From assembly GCA_029945375.1 (NCBI GenBank), contig CM057057.1, positions 4,774,001 to 4,838,000 of the forward strand: a DNA stretch of 64,000 nucleotides. The letters are read 5' to 3'. Positions 11,437-23,489 of this stretch are shown here, in pieces (the stretch's first letter is position 1; each line of letters starts with the position of its first letter). A model generated the notes under the pieces. That model saw nothing but the letters and a program-made list of their open reading frames with translations, did not search any database and had not been told where the DNA came from. This stretch comes from Agaricus subrufescens (taxonomy: Eukaryota > Basidiomycota > Agaricomycetes > Agaricales > Agaricaceae). The translations under genes were made by a program, and so were the position numbers.

Positions 11437-14400
11437 TGGTCAAGGTATTTATAACTAGACGGATATCCGATGAGTTCGATAGCGCTTTGTGAAGCACAAA
11501 ACATCGGAACTTCTATTACAAGTGTCGCTGTACTGACTTTTTTCGTTGAATGGCTATGAGCACTCGGAGCTGTGTGGTCTGAGCGCTGATGCAGGGAATT
11601 AAAATGGGTTATGAGGGTTCTTTGATAGATTGACATAACCCGATCAACTCGACTTTCTTTCCCTTTTAACAAAAGTATATTCAACAGTTATCCAATGATT
11701 TTATTTTAGGTTTCCCATCCCCGCGCCATTGCATTTCAGTATGGCTCATGGATCTCCCTGGGGCCCTCACTTGTTAGCTAAAATTCCTCAATAACATAAC
11801 GATGTAATATGACTAAGCGGTGCTACTATTGGAGATTGGGTGTGCTTAAGATAACTCAATTCTCTCCCCCCCCCTCAAGATTGGCAGCGTGTGAGATTGT
11901 AGTCACTACGGCGATGTGTGGTATCCCCTACTAGCCTAGTGCTGGGTTAAACCGATTAAACTACATATCCACTCTTGCTATCCACCCTACGGTATCTCAG
12001 CGATGTTCTTAACTTAGAGGACTAACATCAACATCAACATGAGGCATCAAACACCATTAGCTCTATTTATCACGTTCAGAGCAAGTACTGTGAGATGTGA
12101 GTGTGAGCGAAAGTTGTTTGATCGTGACGTGTGTGGTATATCTGGGGGAGACAGTTTGCGGCGTGTAGAGAGAGAAAGCCTCAAGAGAGTATTGCCTCGA
12201 GGCAAAGATGAGATATTGATATCAATAGAGATAGGACTACACCCCTTACCCTCCACCCTTCCTGACGTGTGTCTGTATGTGTGAATGTCAAGCTCTTTGG
12301 TGTTATACAACCCCCTTTGGTTTTTTGATCTCCCGAGTGTTATCTATGAAATAACAGAAAGGTTGTTTAATTTGGGGTATACGTTCCCAGACCTTAGTTC
12401 CTCCCGGACTCGCTCATAATGGTGGTGTGAAACATACACGAGGCAGAGAAGGTGGACTTGAAGAACACTTTTACGGGTTCTGCCTCGCCTTTTTTTCTCT
12501 TTTTCTCTTTTTCTATACTTTTCCTTGTGCTGTTCTCAGACCCATAACTCCCTTTAGGGGGCTGGTGTTTAGTTTTGACTGAGTATACATGGGCCTCTTA
12601 GGCCTTTCTGGTTCTTATCCGGTGCTTTCATGGATTAACTCTTCCACTGCCTCGCGGCCGACCATCGCGCATGATAGTTGGAGTCTGGTTGGAGTAAATG
12701 CCCATGCTTGCAGGCAGAGAGCCTTTTCCTTTCGTGACCCGTTACAACTTGTATTGAATACAATTTTTTTGGGGGGGGGGCTTCTGAAGATGTTTAGCGA
12801 GTCCAAGTATTGATTAATGTTTCTACCGAACCTGTGCAGAGATTGAACTGCCGCCAGCCGGCTGTGAGCGTGTGCCCCGAGGGTAAAAAAAAAAAATCAC
12901 ATTTTAGACATACACCACGTCGGACCATATTATTTCCTCATACTCCATCAAGTGGTGCCCTGTTCAAATGTTTACTCACCCACACAGAAGAGAACGGGTG
13001 GGGGGGAGGAAACGATCGGACGGAGTTGTGTATATGTGTGAGCATCATTAACCCGATCAGGTGACCACGGCCGACGAATTCCGCTTTCTCCATCGCTGTT
13101 GTCTTTGAAATGGTCGATCGAGGAAAAAATGAAATAAACGACGGGTTCCACTCGGACTGGAGAGGCATTTTTGGTCTCGGGGATTGTCTACTCTTTTTTA
13201 TCAAGGTTGTTTGTGACGCTAGATATTTCTTGCGAGCGATCGGGGAGTATCAATAAATGTACATACAGACATACACGCTCCGGGTGATTAACGAGGTGAA
13301 GCGCAGTGTCCATGCCCACTAAATAGCTCAAGAAAGATGCGAAGGACCGTCTTCCGAATCAAGGGTGTCCCGGAAGATGGGAAGGTCTTACTCGAAAAGT
13401 AAAGAGAATAACAAATTGTTGTCATGGCCAGCGGAAGCAACTCAATTTTTTTTGAATTGCAAAACACACGCTTCACCGATTTCAGACGTGTGTTTAGGAG
13501 GTTCAAGTTTGATTGGACCTTGATTTCGGAACAGAGGAACAGAGACTTTGCATGCGGCCTTGACATAGCCCTATCGCGTTCGGGTGAGACTGAGGGGCTT
13601 AGCCTTGTCGCGGTGGATTCTCCACAGGGAATGTAGGCGGGCGGGATTCGCCGGGACGGTCTATGCCCAGACTAGGGTCACATCGAGCCGGTCGACTCTG
13701 TTGGTCGTGCTTAGACCGGGGGGCCAATGGGTGCTAAAGCAAGGGTTGATGAAAATTATGTGATTCGTGTATGTAGCACAGTTATTTTTCGAGCGATAGT
13801 GTGATGGCAAAGTGTGAGAAGGCAAACGTTATCTTGCAGGATGAGGGGAGTTAGCCGGTGGGATGGTCGCGGTAGGAATCAAACGATTGAATGGACGGGA
13901 TCATATTAGTCTGGCCGTGGCTTACGGGCGGGGTGAATCAACATCAACACGTCGGCCGCTAAGGGCATATCAGGTTGGGGGTAGCGTACGAGATGCTGGC
14001 AACGAATCTGTCGAAACCGTGATATGATAGCAACAATATGTGCACGAATGCCCGAGAGCATCGTATTCGCTGTCACGGTCACAGGGCTCGAACGGTGTTC
14101 GTGAGTTCGAAGCGCCTGGAGAGCACAGAGCTGTTCGTTGGGAGCAGCAGCAGACGATGGTAGGACGGAGGAATGTCTCGTTGGGACCTGCGCCGTGGCT
14201 CGAGGAGTTATAGGGCCGCGAGGGGCGCCACACCCCTCCCCGGCGGTGACGAGGATCCGCTCGGAAATGGGGTGGCGGGGGGTATTACGCAGGTGCGGGC
14301 GGGGGAGCGGCTAGGCGAAGCACGGACTCGGGGGGCAAGGCACGGGCGGGTCACCACGGGCGACGACGCCACAACGCTGGGGGAGACGACCATGCGAGCG

Positions 14401-14616
14401 GCTGGGGCCAGCCCTGCAGACGAGATGGGACGACGGGCCGAAATTAGGTGGGAGGAGATTGAACACATGTGTCCGCGGCAGAGGAATTTTTTCGGCTGTG
14501 ACCTGTGACGGGGGCTGATTTGTCCGAGTGGATCTCGCGAGATCTGATCTAGATCGCCCGTTGCCTGGGTGGAGGTGGATATAAGTCTCTGCCTCGTCGC
14601 CGCTCATCTCCCAGCC
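11437..14616. other. Long gene-poor spacer upstream of the FYVE gene
   Basis: About 3.2 kb in which no open frame could be linked to a recognisable protein. It carries an (ACATCA)n-like tract at about 12024-12040, a perfect 14-bp palindrome TTGCCTCGAGGCAA at 12192-12205, a T7G10 homopolymer run near 12763-12780, and a rise in GC from about 13.6 kb towards the FYVE start. Open frames at 14.2-14.5 kb on both strands mirror each other and look compositional. It may hold a long promoter or a non-coding transcript. Confidence 0.45.
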
Positions 14617-15643
14617 ATGGCCCTCGCCCTCAACACCGCTGCCCTCCCTCGCCCCAACGAGCACCTCGCCGTCCTCCTCCCCCGTCACCTCTGGAAGGTA
14701 TGTAGCCCCCGCCCCCATCACCCCCACACGCTCACGTGCCCCCCAGCCTGACGCACTCGCCTCCCACTGCGACAACTTCTACTGCCGCGTCGCCTTCTCC
14801 ATCTTCGAGCGCCGCCACCACTGCAGAAAGTGCGGCGGCGTCTTCTGCCAGGCATGCAGCCCCCGGTCCACCCCCCTCCTTGACGTCACCAGCCTGGACT
14901 TCCTCCTCCCGCCCCGTGGCGTCCCCATCTCGACCTACGACTCGCCCGAGTCTCCGGTGACCGATTCACGCGTATGTGACGACTGTTATGACCAGATTTA
15001 TGGCCAACCCTCCACGCCCCGCACGCCCCAACGCCCCGACTTTAAGCGCACCCTCTCGCACCCTATCTCTCTCCTCAGATACCCCCTTTCACCGAATCCC
15101 TCATCATCGTCGTCGTCCTCCACCAGCGACGACGAGCAGTCTGTCTCCTCCTCTTCCTCTTCCACGCACCTTTCTCCTGCTATCATGTCCAAGTCGCGCT
15201 CTCTGCGCACTGTTCCCAGCAACTCTAGCCTAAACTCTACCTCTTCCGCACGTAAACCCCAGTCTTCGTCCCAACCTTCCACACGCCGTTCTTCTCTTCG
15301 CAACTCCCACAAGCCTCTCTCAGCAGCCAACCTAGATCTCGTCGAGAGGTCCTACGGCGAGCTTGACGCCTACCCCCTTCGCCGCTCTAGCGTCCTCTGC
15401 AAAGCCACCGGCGGTGGCCGCTGGGAGCCAAAGCAGGAGACTGTCCTCGTTGGCTACCGCCCACCTGGCGGCAAGGCCCCCTACGAGATCGAAATGGAGC
15501 GCGAAGAGGAAGAGAAGCGCCTCAGAAGACTTAATCCCGTCGTCAAAGACGGCGAGTTCCAGTATCGCTTCCCTCCAAAGGACATACCGGAGGAGGATGA
15601 TTATTCATCACGCACAGGGCCATATGTCTTTTCGACGTTTTGA
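14617..15643 (+). CDS. FYVE zinc-finger protein
   Basis: Likely endosomal protein binding phosphatidylinositol 3-phosphate. Two exons (14617-14697, 14747-15643) encode 325 residues. The FYVE domain lies at the N-terminus, residues 23 to about 130: WKPD (the WxxD motif), the paired cysteines, then RRHHCRKCG (the lipid-binding basic patch), FCQAC, and RVCDDC at the end. All three FYVE signature motifs are present. The first zinc pair is spaced CX4C (CDNFYC) instead of the usual CX2C, and a roughly 25-residue Pro/Ser insertion precedes the last RVC motif. The rest is low-complexity Ser with basic patches, then an acidic helix (EIEMEREEEEKRLRRL) and a short conserved-looking C-terminus ending FSTF. 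No RING, GEF or kinase domain is joined. The gene stands alone between two long spacers. Confidence 0.9.
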
Positions 15644-18600
15644 CTTTGAAAAGTATCCTTTTCAGTCTGCTTCATTATCATTATTCCCTCATTGTATATT
15701 TTCTTTTGGCACTATATGCTGTACTTGTACCCATGCATTCCCCTTTTACTCTAGGCCTTTATTATTATGTTGTGCTTTTTTGGGGTGGATTATACGTCTA
15801 GTATTTTGTCTGTTTGAACACTGCTGTCTCTCGTGTCATATTTGCGCTACCTCCTCCGTAGATAACCTGCTCTTGCCTTCTTGCATGTCTGGTTGTAGAC
15901 TCTTGCACAATACATGCTTCTCTCCCGTGCTAAATCAATTGATCCGGATTAGTCTGTTGATCACCCTATGGGAGACTGTGTGAAAGTCATGATAAACGGA
16001 TGCCTAAAATAGATCTGGTGCCTGTATCCGGGGTTTGCCACTATTCTCTTCCAATTTCAACTCACTCTCTCGCTTACCTCAGCCTTGCTGTCATGCCGTG
16101 CCGCTTGCCACATTCTGTCCCGGTCCCCCGTCAACACATATGTCTTGACGACGACTTTGAAAATCCGTTTCATCAACACTTTTTGGTAATTCAATTTCCA
16201 CTTGAGGTCCATCACACATATAACGTTATCCGATGAATATGTTTTTCGCGTACTGTGAAACATCATGATACCCCGGGCGAGGTAGTTGATTTTTTTTGTC
16301 CATTTTATTTTATTTTATTTTTTCCCGCCCGACTACAGGTAGGGGGACTGGATGGGAATTTTTTTTGGGGGGAAGGGGGGATATGCCGAGAGGCCATGAG
16401 GTGGTGGTGATCTCTTGTGTAGGACGTTACATCCCCGGATTGGTTTGGACTGTAGATGCTATCACCGTTTTATGATTTTGCCTTCGCCGAGTTATGCAGA
16501 AGTAAATTCTAAGGACTGGGCTAGGGCATACCGTAAGAAAAATTTTACTTCATTGTGTTTTCCCCGAATTGTTGGGGATGTTTCGTGTGTGTCTAAATCC
16601 GCAATTCATTCAAAACACAAGAAAATGGGGCTTTGGGACTTTGTTTTTTTTTTGCGTTGGGGGGCGGCAGGTTGAGGGGTTTTTTTTTTCCTTCAATTCG
16701 GGATGTCGGGTCGGATAGGATGGATTTGATGAACATGTGAAATGAATGTTGGAAACCCATTCTTTTTTTCTTCTTCTTCTTAATCAGTTCAGGGTTGTGC
16801 GTCTTTTTTTTTTATTTATATATAAATAAAAATCTTTTGCACATGTGTTTTTTTTTTTGCTCCTTAGATGTTTTTCTGATGGGTAATGGAGATACCGGGA
16901 CTTTGAAATTACTGCTCTTGAGGGGGGGGAAGAGAAGAGCGGCCAGAGCCCCGGACTCTGTAATAGATAGGCGGTAAGTCGCGTGATTGTTTGTGTATAA
17001 CAAGAGATTATTATCGACTCCTCGTAAGAATGTTCTGAGAAGATAAGAAGAATCTCTTGTTCTCATTGGAGGAGGGGGCAGAACTGATTTTCGTGATTAG
17101 AAGAAGATGAGATTATTGATTTTTGATACGAGATGAGATTTCCATCGACCCGCCGCTCAAGGGAAAAACGAGATTAATAATAAATAACGAAATCATCTGA
17201 TGATTTGAAAGTAGAAGAGCATATCCCTTTCTCCGCTTGTCTTGGCTTCGGATGTCGGAAGTCGGGTGCATTGCTGTGTGTGTCTGGACAATGAATTGTG
17301 AGCGTTACGTTACAATTTTGTTAAAACGCGTTGCCCCTAAGAGGCGAGGCAGAGAATCCAGGCTCAATCCAAAGTGCAACAGTAACAGTTTGGAAGCCGC
17401 CGAGTCTTTTGACTAAAACTGCTTGGAAGTTCTTCTGGTTTCAATTTAACTGACATCACATACATACACCTTGATTCATTCATTAATATTTCATAAAATG
17501 GTTACCAACTTATGAGAGTACAATACAAAAAGGACGCTCCCTGAAATGGGTCACTTGCGAGCGGAGATGAATATATATTTTATACGCTTAAGGTAGGGTT
17601 GATACACGAATAGCGGTAAATCACGTATGCTGGCAAGCAACGTTCCATCGATAGCCTCATTCTTCCCAGCCATGAGGTGGATGCTTATGATACAATCACG
17701 TTAGCATAGGAAGTTTGAATATACCGACTGAGTTGGCTGGCGCTTAGATAGCAGCACTTTTTGTTTACAATGATCCACTAGTGAGTGATTTGTGATAATC
17801 AAAACCCCACCTTGTGGAGGTACCGTCAGCGGGTGACCCCTCCTCCAACTGCTCGGAGTTTGGCGGTGGCATTTCTGGAAGATCGTACCTTCGAAGAATT
17901 ATCCCGGCTGTCAGGACATAATTGCCTTGTGAAGAACTCGATGGTCAACAATGGAGATAACGGCAAAGTCGCGCCGGGACTATTTTTTGTTGATTTTTTT
18001 GAGAAAGTAGATTATCCTACGTTGCATAGATTCCCGGAACAAGGAGCCGCGTTCCAGAATACCAAAAACAAAACAAAAAAGAAGGGGGAAAATCAAGATA
18101 AGTAATTGAGATGTAAAATTCGCGAAGCTTGGGAGAGAGTCTGATGGGTTTGGCTTCTCTTTTAGATCACATCACTTTTTGACACATTTTTCGATTCGTG
18201 GAAATTAATACTCATACCAGTCGGGTTTGGAATAACTGCCGAGACTTCTTTTTTGCCTCGAGGCATTTTGAAATGACATGCAACATGTGGATGAAGTGAG
18301 ATATTTTCTGCTTGGTGGCGGTCTTAGTCAGAACATATGTTCATGCTGCTCAGCTTCCAAGCCGCACTTTTAAGTGAGGGACACGCGTAGATTTTTTTGA
18401 TGGGTTTGGCCAGAGATTCTCGTGCGCCGTATCTGCGAGAAGCTGATGCGCAAAAAGGTTGACGTCAGATGTATAAAAATTAGCTTGAAAATCAAAACAG
18501 AGTCGACGTGGACAAGAGGTTATTTGACTTTAGACCGACCAATCACCTCTTGAGGTCACGCTTGAGCAGGCAAGTGTTGAGAAGTGTATGTTTTGAGCCT

Positions 18601-20145
18601 CACACTCTTTAATGGTAGGGTGATACGATGGGGTTAATCTACCATCGATGGCCCCGTCTGCAACTCGCTTGGATGTTTCCCGAGATTAAACCGCTTTTGT
18701 GAAGAGTGTTTCTATAATGGCTACAAGATCGGATTGATATACCTGTGTCAATCATGTGCGGGCCATCTGGGGGTAGAGTTTGATTTAACTTTCACGTTCC
18801 TTGAAAGCTCAAAGCTTAATGCTCCATAGCGGAAGGTTGATCAAGTACACGACGGATGATCGCCTCCTTGGTGATTATGTGCTAAGTTCTTCGAGAGTTT
18901 TGATAGATCAAGTCAGGTAAATTAGAATTTCCGCGGATAAGTGATAGCCTACAACCTGGGGAAGAGCAAGAAGGATGTCGAACTTCATAACAAATAGGAA
19001 GTTGCACATTTCTTCGCGTTGGGATGAAGTGACAGACGTGTCACTACGAAGGTAATCGAGGTAAAGAACGCAGTATCGGGATTTAATTCAGGTGCGGCTA
19101 CACACAAGCCTTGTTTAGGCAAGTGAAGATGGCGCTGTCAGTAGTCGGTTGATGCATTGTATGTGGGTGTGTCGATGACCTCTAGATGGTCGACTATCGT
19201 ACGGATATTTTTCGGTCTGACGTCACTCAAAACCGGTCCGTTTGACGCGGAGCAGAGCGATTAGGGCTCGTTAGTGGACCCTTTAGACAGCTCACCAGGT
19301 AAGGAAGAATTATTGTGTTGACGTTCCTGCAATCGTGACTTGTCAATCACGTTCGCAAACTTCAAACGAGATTGTGTTGGTAACAGGACAGTGGCAATCT
19401 GAATCAAATACGTGAGAGGCGAGTGGCTTTCAGGAGACGACATTGCCAGATTAGCGCGTACACGGAACGATCAGTGAGAAGTATCTTTTCTGCTCATGAC
19501 GATATAGGGTTAATTGAGTCTCAGGCTTCCAACAGGATCTAGCCTCGGAGTCAGTTACCACGTCACAGTCAAATTTTAGATCCACAAGGTAAAAAAGTAC
19601 AAGCCTGGAAACCAATGAGATAGTTCAGGTCGATGACGAGCAAGTGTTGCGAACTTGTTACCATACGTATCTCTGTGGCGGAGTATCTTCGAGAAATTCC
19701 AGGAACATAGGGTGTGGGCCGTTTCCCCGAGCGTGACAATCTTATTGAGTTGCTCTGAAGATCATTCACTCTTTTCTTAGATTGAGATAGGTGAGCAACG
19801 AGATTGAATAGTACGGAGGTAATATAGCGGTATGACCGTGTTCAAGAACTTGGGAGCTTCTTCGGTGCGGGGCTTTTTGACCGTCTAGAGAGTGATGTGC
19901 TGGAGCTATGTGCTGGCTCGGAAAATTGTGCTATGTGCAGGTACATGCATTCGTGGTTGGCTGAAAACGAATCTGCAAGAGTGTCGAGGATCGAATATCG
20001 AAGCTTTAACCAAATATATCAAAACAACGCGATTTGCTCCGTCACTTAGTTTTTCGCAAGACGCGCTATTACCCGACGGCGGTCACGTTCAGTATCCCTC
20101 CTCAACTCTTAGAAAACTCCCCGGACTTCGGGATCATTTATCCGG
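15644..20145. other. 4.5-kb gene-poor spacer
   Basis: The longest stretch without a supported gene. Contents seen: the 3' flank of the FYVE gene, a (TTTTA)n tract at about 16303-16322, several poly-T and poly-G runs between 16.2 and 16.9 kb, and a 12-bp palindrome TGCCTCGAGGCA inside 18253-18265 that repeats the palindrome at 12.2 kb. Open frames are short and resemble nothing known. I found no transposase, reverse transcriptase or terminal repeats. It could be regulatory, a long non-coding RNA locus or a decayed element. Confidence 0.45.
16303..16322. repeat. (TTTTA)n microsatellite
   Basis: Short pentanucleotide run read as ATTTTATTTTATTTTATTTT on the plus strand, in the 3' flank of the FYVE gene and surrounded by other T-rich runs. 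Confidence 0.7.
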
Positions 20146-21789
20146 ATGAGTGCTCGAGCGCTACTGGTTCTCAGAAACTCTCTTTCTGTCTCGGGATGTC
20201 GTTCTAGCTGGGCAAGAACTATGAGCACGACTGTGCAGGACGTAGCAACTCCGAGTGCTGTCGACGGCGCACCACCACCTTCAACGCCTACTACCCGTTC
20301 TCGAGGTCGCAAAAAGAAGATCCCGACAAAACGTGCACCTATATCAAGCGTGTCACCTAGGGAGTGGTGTAGACCTCTGGCTCCAGGTGTTCTCCCCGCA
20401 TATGACCTAGCTTTGGATTTGCTAAAGACCGACGGTGCTCAAATCAAGTCAGAGGCCGAAGCGCTCCGTACCAGAATTCAGGCCATTGAAGGAAAGCGGC
20501 TACAAGAAGCTTCCAAGGAGGGAGAGGACAATTTTGTGTACCTCAAACAGTTAGATGACGAGTTGGAAGCCCTTAGGAAGAAGTTGAAAATTTTGGACAT
20601 ACAAAGTGAGATCAATCTTCCTGACGTTCGATGGAAGGTTGCGAACGCGATGCGTATGTCTTTAAATTTATTTTTACCCTAAACCATGGACCTGACGTTT
20701 TGACTTGTCAGCCAACGTGGCCAAGGCTGTCGACCGCCATCTGTTAGAACAGAAATGGCGAAAGGATGGTGATTTAGATCTACTGGTACGCTTGGTTTTT
20801 GTTCTGTTGCTGACTTCAGAGCGTCTGACATCAAGTCATTCAGATGGAACGTATCCATCAAATGAGAGTTGTGCCAGACCTGCTTTCAGAGCTTCATCCC
20901 TCAATCAATGTCCGTTTAACGGTCAGCACTCTCGGAAGAATTCCGGGCAAGGCCAATCAGATGGTCGAACCCGGCACCCATCTTCTACCTAGACAGGCGA
21001 GTCATACAAGCTGATGATGAATTTAGTAGATCGAACTTATATTGCTGTTCTTGAACAGACGTTTGATCCGCCAAAAGTATATGCCGATGTCTACCATACG
21101 GACACTCGGCTATATACTCTGGTTCTCTTAGATGCAGGTCCGTAGACAGTTCCGACAGACCGGTGTCGCGTGCTAATCTTGAGGTTAGATGTTCCCGACG
21201 AAGCTAATGCCTCATTTACCACCTATTTACACTGGATGCAGTACGTCGCCTCTGAAACCTGGACTAAACTTGTATAACACCTCTGACAGACCTAATGTCC
21301 CCTTATCGGCGGACCGTACTTCTCGTATATTGGACTTGAACAAACACACCAAGTATATACCCCCTCATCCACAACAGGGAACTAAATACCACCGATACGT
21401 TCTACTTCTACTCCAACAACCTCCTCTTGGTGCTTCCCAGTACTCCCTGAACATTGAAGCCCGTGCGAAGCCGAATGAACCTACATCCGTACACTTAGAT
21501 ATACCTGTTGTATCAGACAGGCGGCGTAAAGGGTTCGATCTTCGAAGCTTCATGAGAGAGTGGGGCTTCGACATGCGTGAAGGTGGAGGTGCCCATATGT
21601 GGCGAGAGGTCTGGGACGAGCATGTTTCCACTGTCTACAAAGACATTCTTAGTACGCGGTTTACTCGAGCCCAGTGGTATCAGTTAATTAAACTTATCTT
21701 TTTTAGAAACGCCGGAACCCCGCTATGGACGCCCTAGGAAACCGGACCCATATGCAGCCCTTAAGCAAACAAAGAGATATATTAGTTGA
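20146..21789 (+). CDS. MRPL35: Mitochondrial ribosomal protein mL38 (MRPL35-type, PEBP fold)
   Basis: Large-subunit mitoribosomal protein mL38, called MRPL35 in yeast. It carries a phosphatidylethanolamine-binding-protein-like fold used structurally. The start at 20146 opens MSARALLVLRNSLSVSG, rich in Arg and Ser without acidic residues, as expected for a mitochondrial presequence; the ATG at 20221 would remove it. The middle has KRAPISSVSPREWCRPL, a long charged helix, and LPDVRWKVANAM. After several short introns the PEBP part shows TFDPPKVYADVYHTD, LYTLVLLDADVP and YLHWM. The C-terminal part reads YHRYVLLLLQQP, then FDLRSFMREWGFDMR and GGAHMWREVWDEHVS, which is the most conserved region of the family. 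It ends ALKQTKRYIS at 21789. The gene stands alone, with spacers on both sides. Confidence 0.87.
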
Positions 21790-23489
21790 ATTTGTTGTGG
21801 CGTAATTGCATGTGCTCATTGGTGCAAGGCGTTGGATGCTTCTGATATTATGGGCATTCGAATGATAGGTGGCTGCTCTCCGTGACTGTCGTGTACTGAC
21901 ACAAAGACTAAATTAAGATAATCCATCTTAAAGCCTATTATTGGTTTCCCACATCTGAACTCGACCCCTTTGGTAAGAGTGGAGCATCAGGATAATATTG
22001 TTCAGCAGTCCGGAGGTGGCGGTATTGTCTTTCAAACCGTTTTATCTATTAATGCTTGGCACCTATTTTATGGGGCTCAGTCAATCTGATAGTTCCGGCA
22101 AGTATGGAACTACCACGATAGCCGTATGTTGATTGTGCGCTGGATGTCTGCGAGAACAAGATGATGGTTCTTTCACACAGTGTCATGGTCATAAACTTGT
22201 GTAAAGTCCGTCAGATTAGTCTCGTGAAACGTGCTTGAAGTTCTCTATTTCTATCGGTGAGTGCAAGAATAGCGCGCACTGAGGTGTATGGTTCCTGGCA
22301 CCAATTGCTCCGCGCCAATTAATGTGTTGAACATGCTTTCATGACTCAAACGTTCAAGTTCATGGATGACCGATGAGCGGTTAGCGGGATGCTATCATTC
22401 TTGCCAAGTAATGTGCATTTCTATCAGACGACTGTGTGCAATTGGAACTATGTTTGTCCGATCTTGATGCACGTCGTTATGATTGACCCACCCGTTATAG
22501 CGCAGACTCGAGCGAGTTATCTAGGGACTCCAGATAACAGGTCTATTTTTTTCAAAGAATGATATGAGGCGCTGGCTGATGAGTCTGTGGAACGCCATAC
22601 TCAGATCCTGTGTTTGATATTTTGATTTGGCATAATGACAAAAAGTCAAATAGCAGCCTAGTGGACAATATTTATCGGTGCATGTTATGCACCGAGATCG
22701 AAGATCAGGGTACTTATGTAATTCATCATCGGAAGCTGTTGGACCTTCTTGTTTCAGGTTAGTGTTATTCTTGCATCCGGGGGGCAGGTCCAGGATTCAG
22801 ATAGTCGCTGGTGAAGGCCTCAGCGTCTTGACATTTCACCAAGTAGGTACATATCAAATAGATAGTGTGTAGCGGTACGCCCGTTGCCGATAGTCCCTTA
22901 GCAGCCCTAAACTTAATCCGACAATCATAAACTCGTGTTCAGTAGGAAAGCGGTTAATGGATTATATCACATGCGATTGACCGGGGACGAAGAGAACTTA
23001 GAGAAGCTATGGAGTGGTCACTGTGGGGGAATACAATACTCCCGAGTGACTTGGATCGGTTGACGGGACCGCGATGGTAGTGCCCGTGAATAACGCTGCA
23101 CAGGAATAGCTTTTGCGGTAACCTGATTCCGAACGGAACTTGTTGCGAGCTTGGCTACATTCATTCATCCATCCGATGGTGGAGCAGAATAATGTAGATG
23201 AAGCGTGAGGAGATAAGTGGTCTTAGTCTCGTCTCGGTAGCCGGATATGCCCTTATGTTTTAGGGGTCAGTATGTAGATGAAGATAAAATAAGGGTACGT
23301 GTGACAGTGTACTGGTCCTGGTTCTGGCAGGTGCGGCGACGCGCGACCGAGGGTAAATACTTTGGATAGATCGAGTGTTTGGAGGATGAGCCAGGATGGG
23401 CCATGACCAAGCCATGACGGATTCCAGCCCTGCTTAGTCAGCATGCGGCATTGAGCTTGATGGTCGTTGGCAATGCTCTCCACTGCTCA
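21790..23489. other. 1.7-kb spacer between mL38 and Prp16
   Basis: Moderate GC, no coding exon recognised on either strand, no obvious repeats. It includes the mL38 3' flank and the Prp16 promoter. An ATG at 23459 is in frame with Prp16 and would add ten residues. Confidence 0.5.

Noticed and set aside
14208..14508. Facing open frames on both strands before the FYVE gene
   Set aside because: They mirror each other in GC-rich sequence, lack a recognisable domain, and have no good splice continuation.
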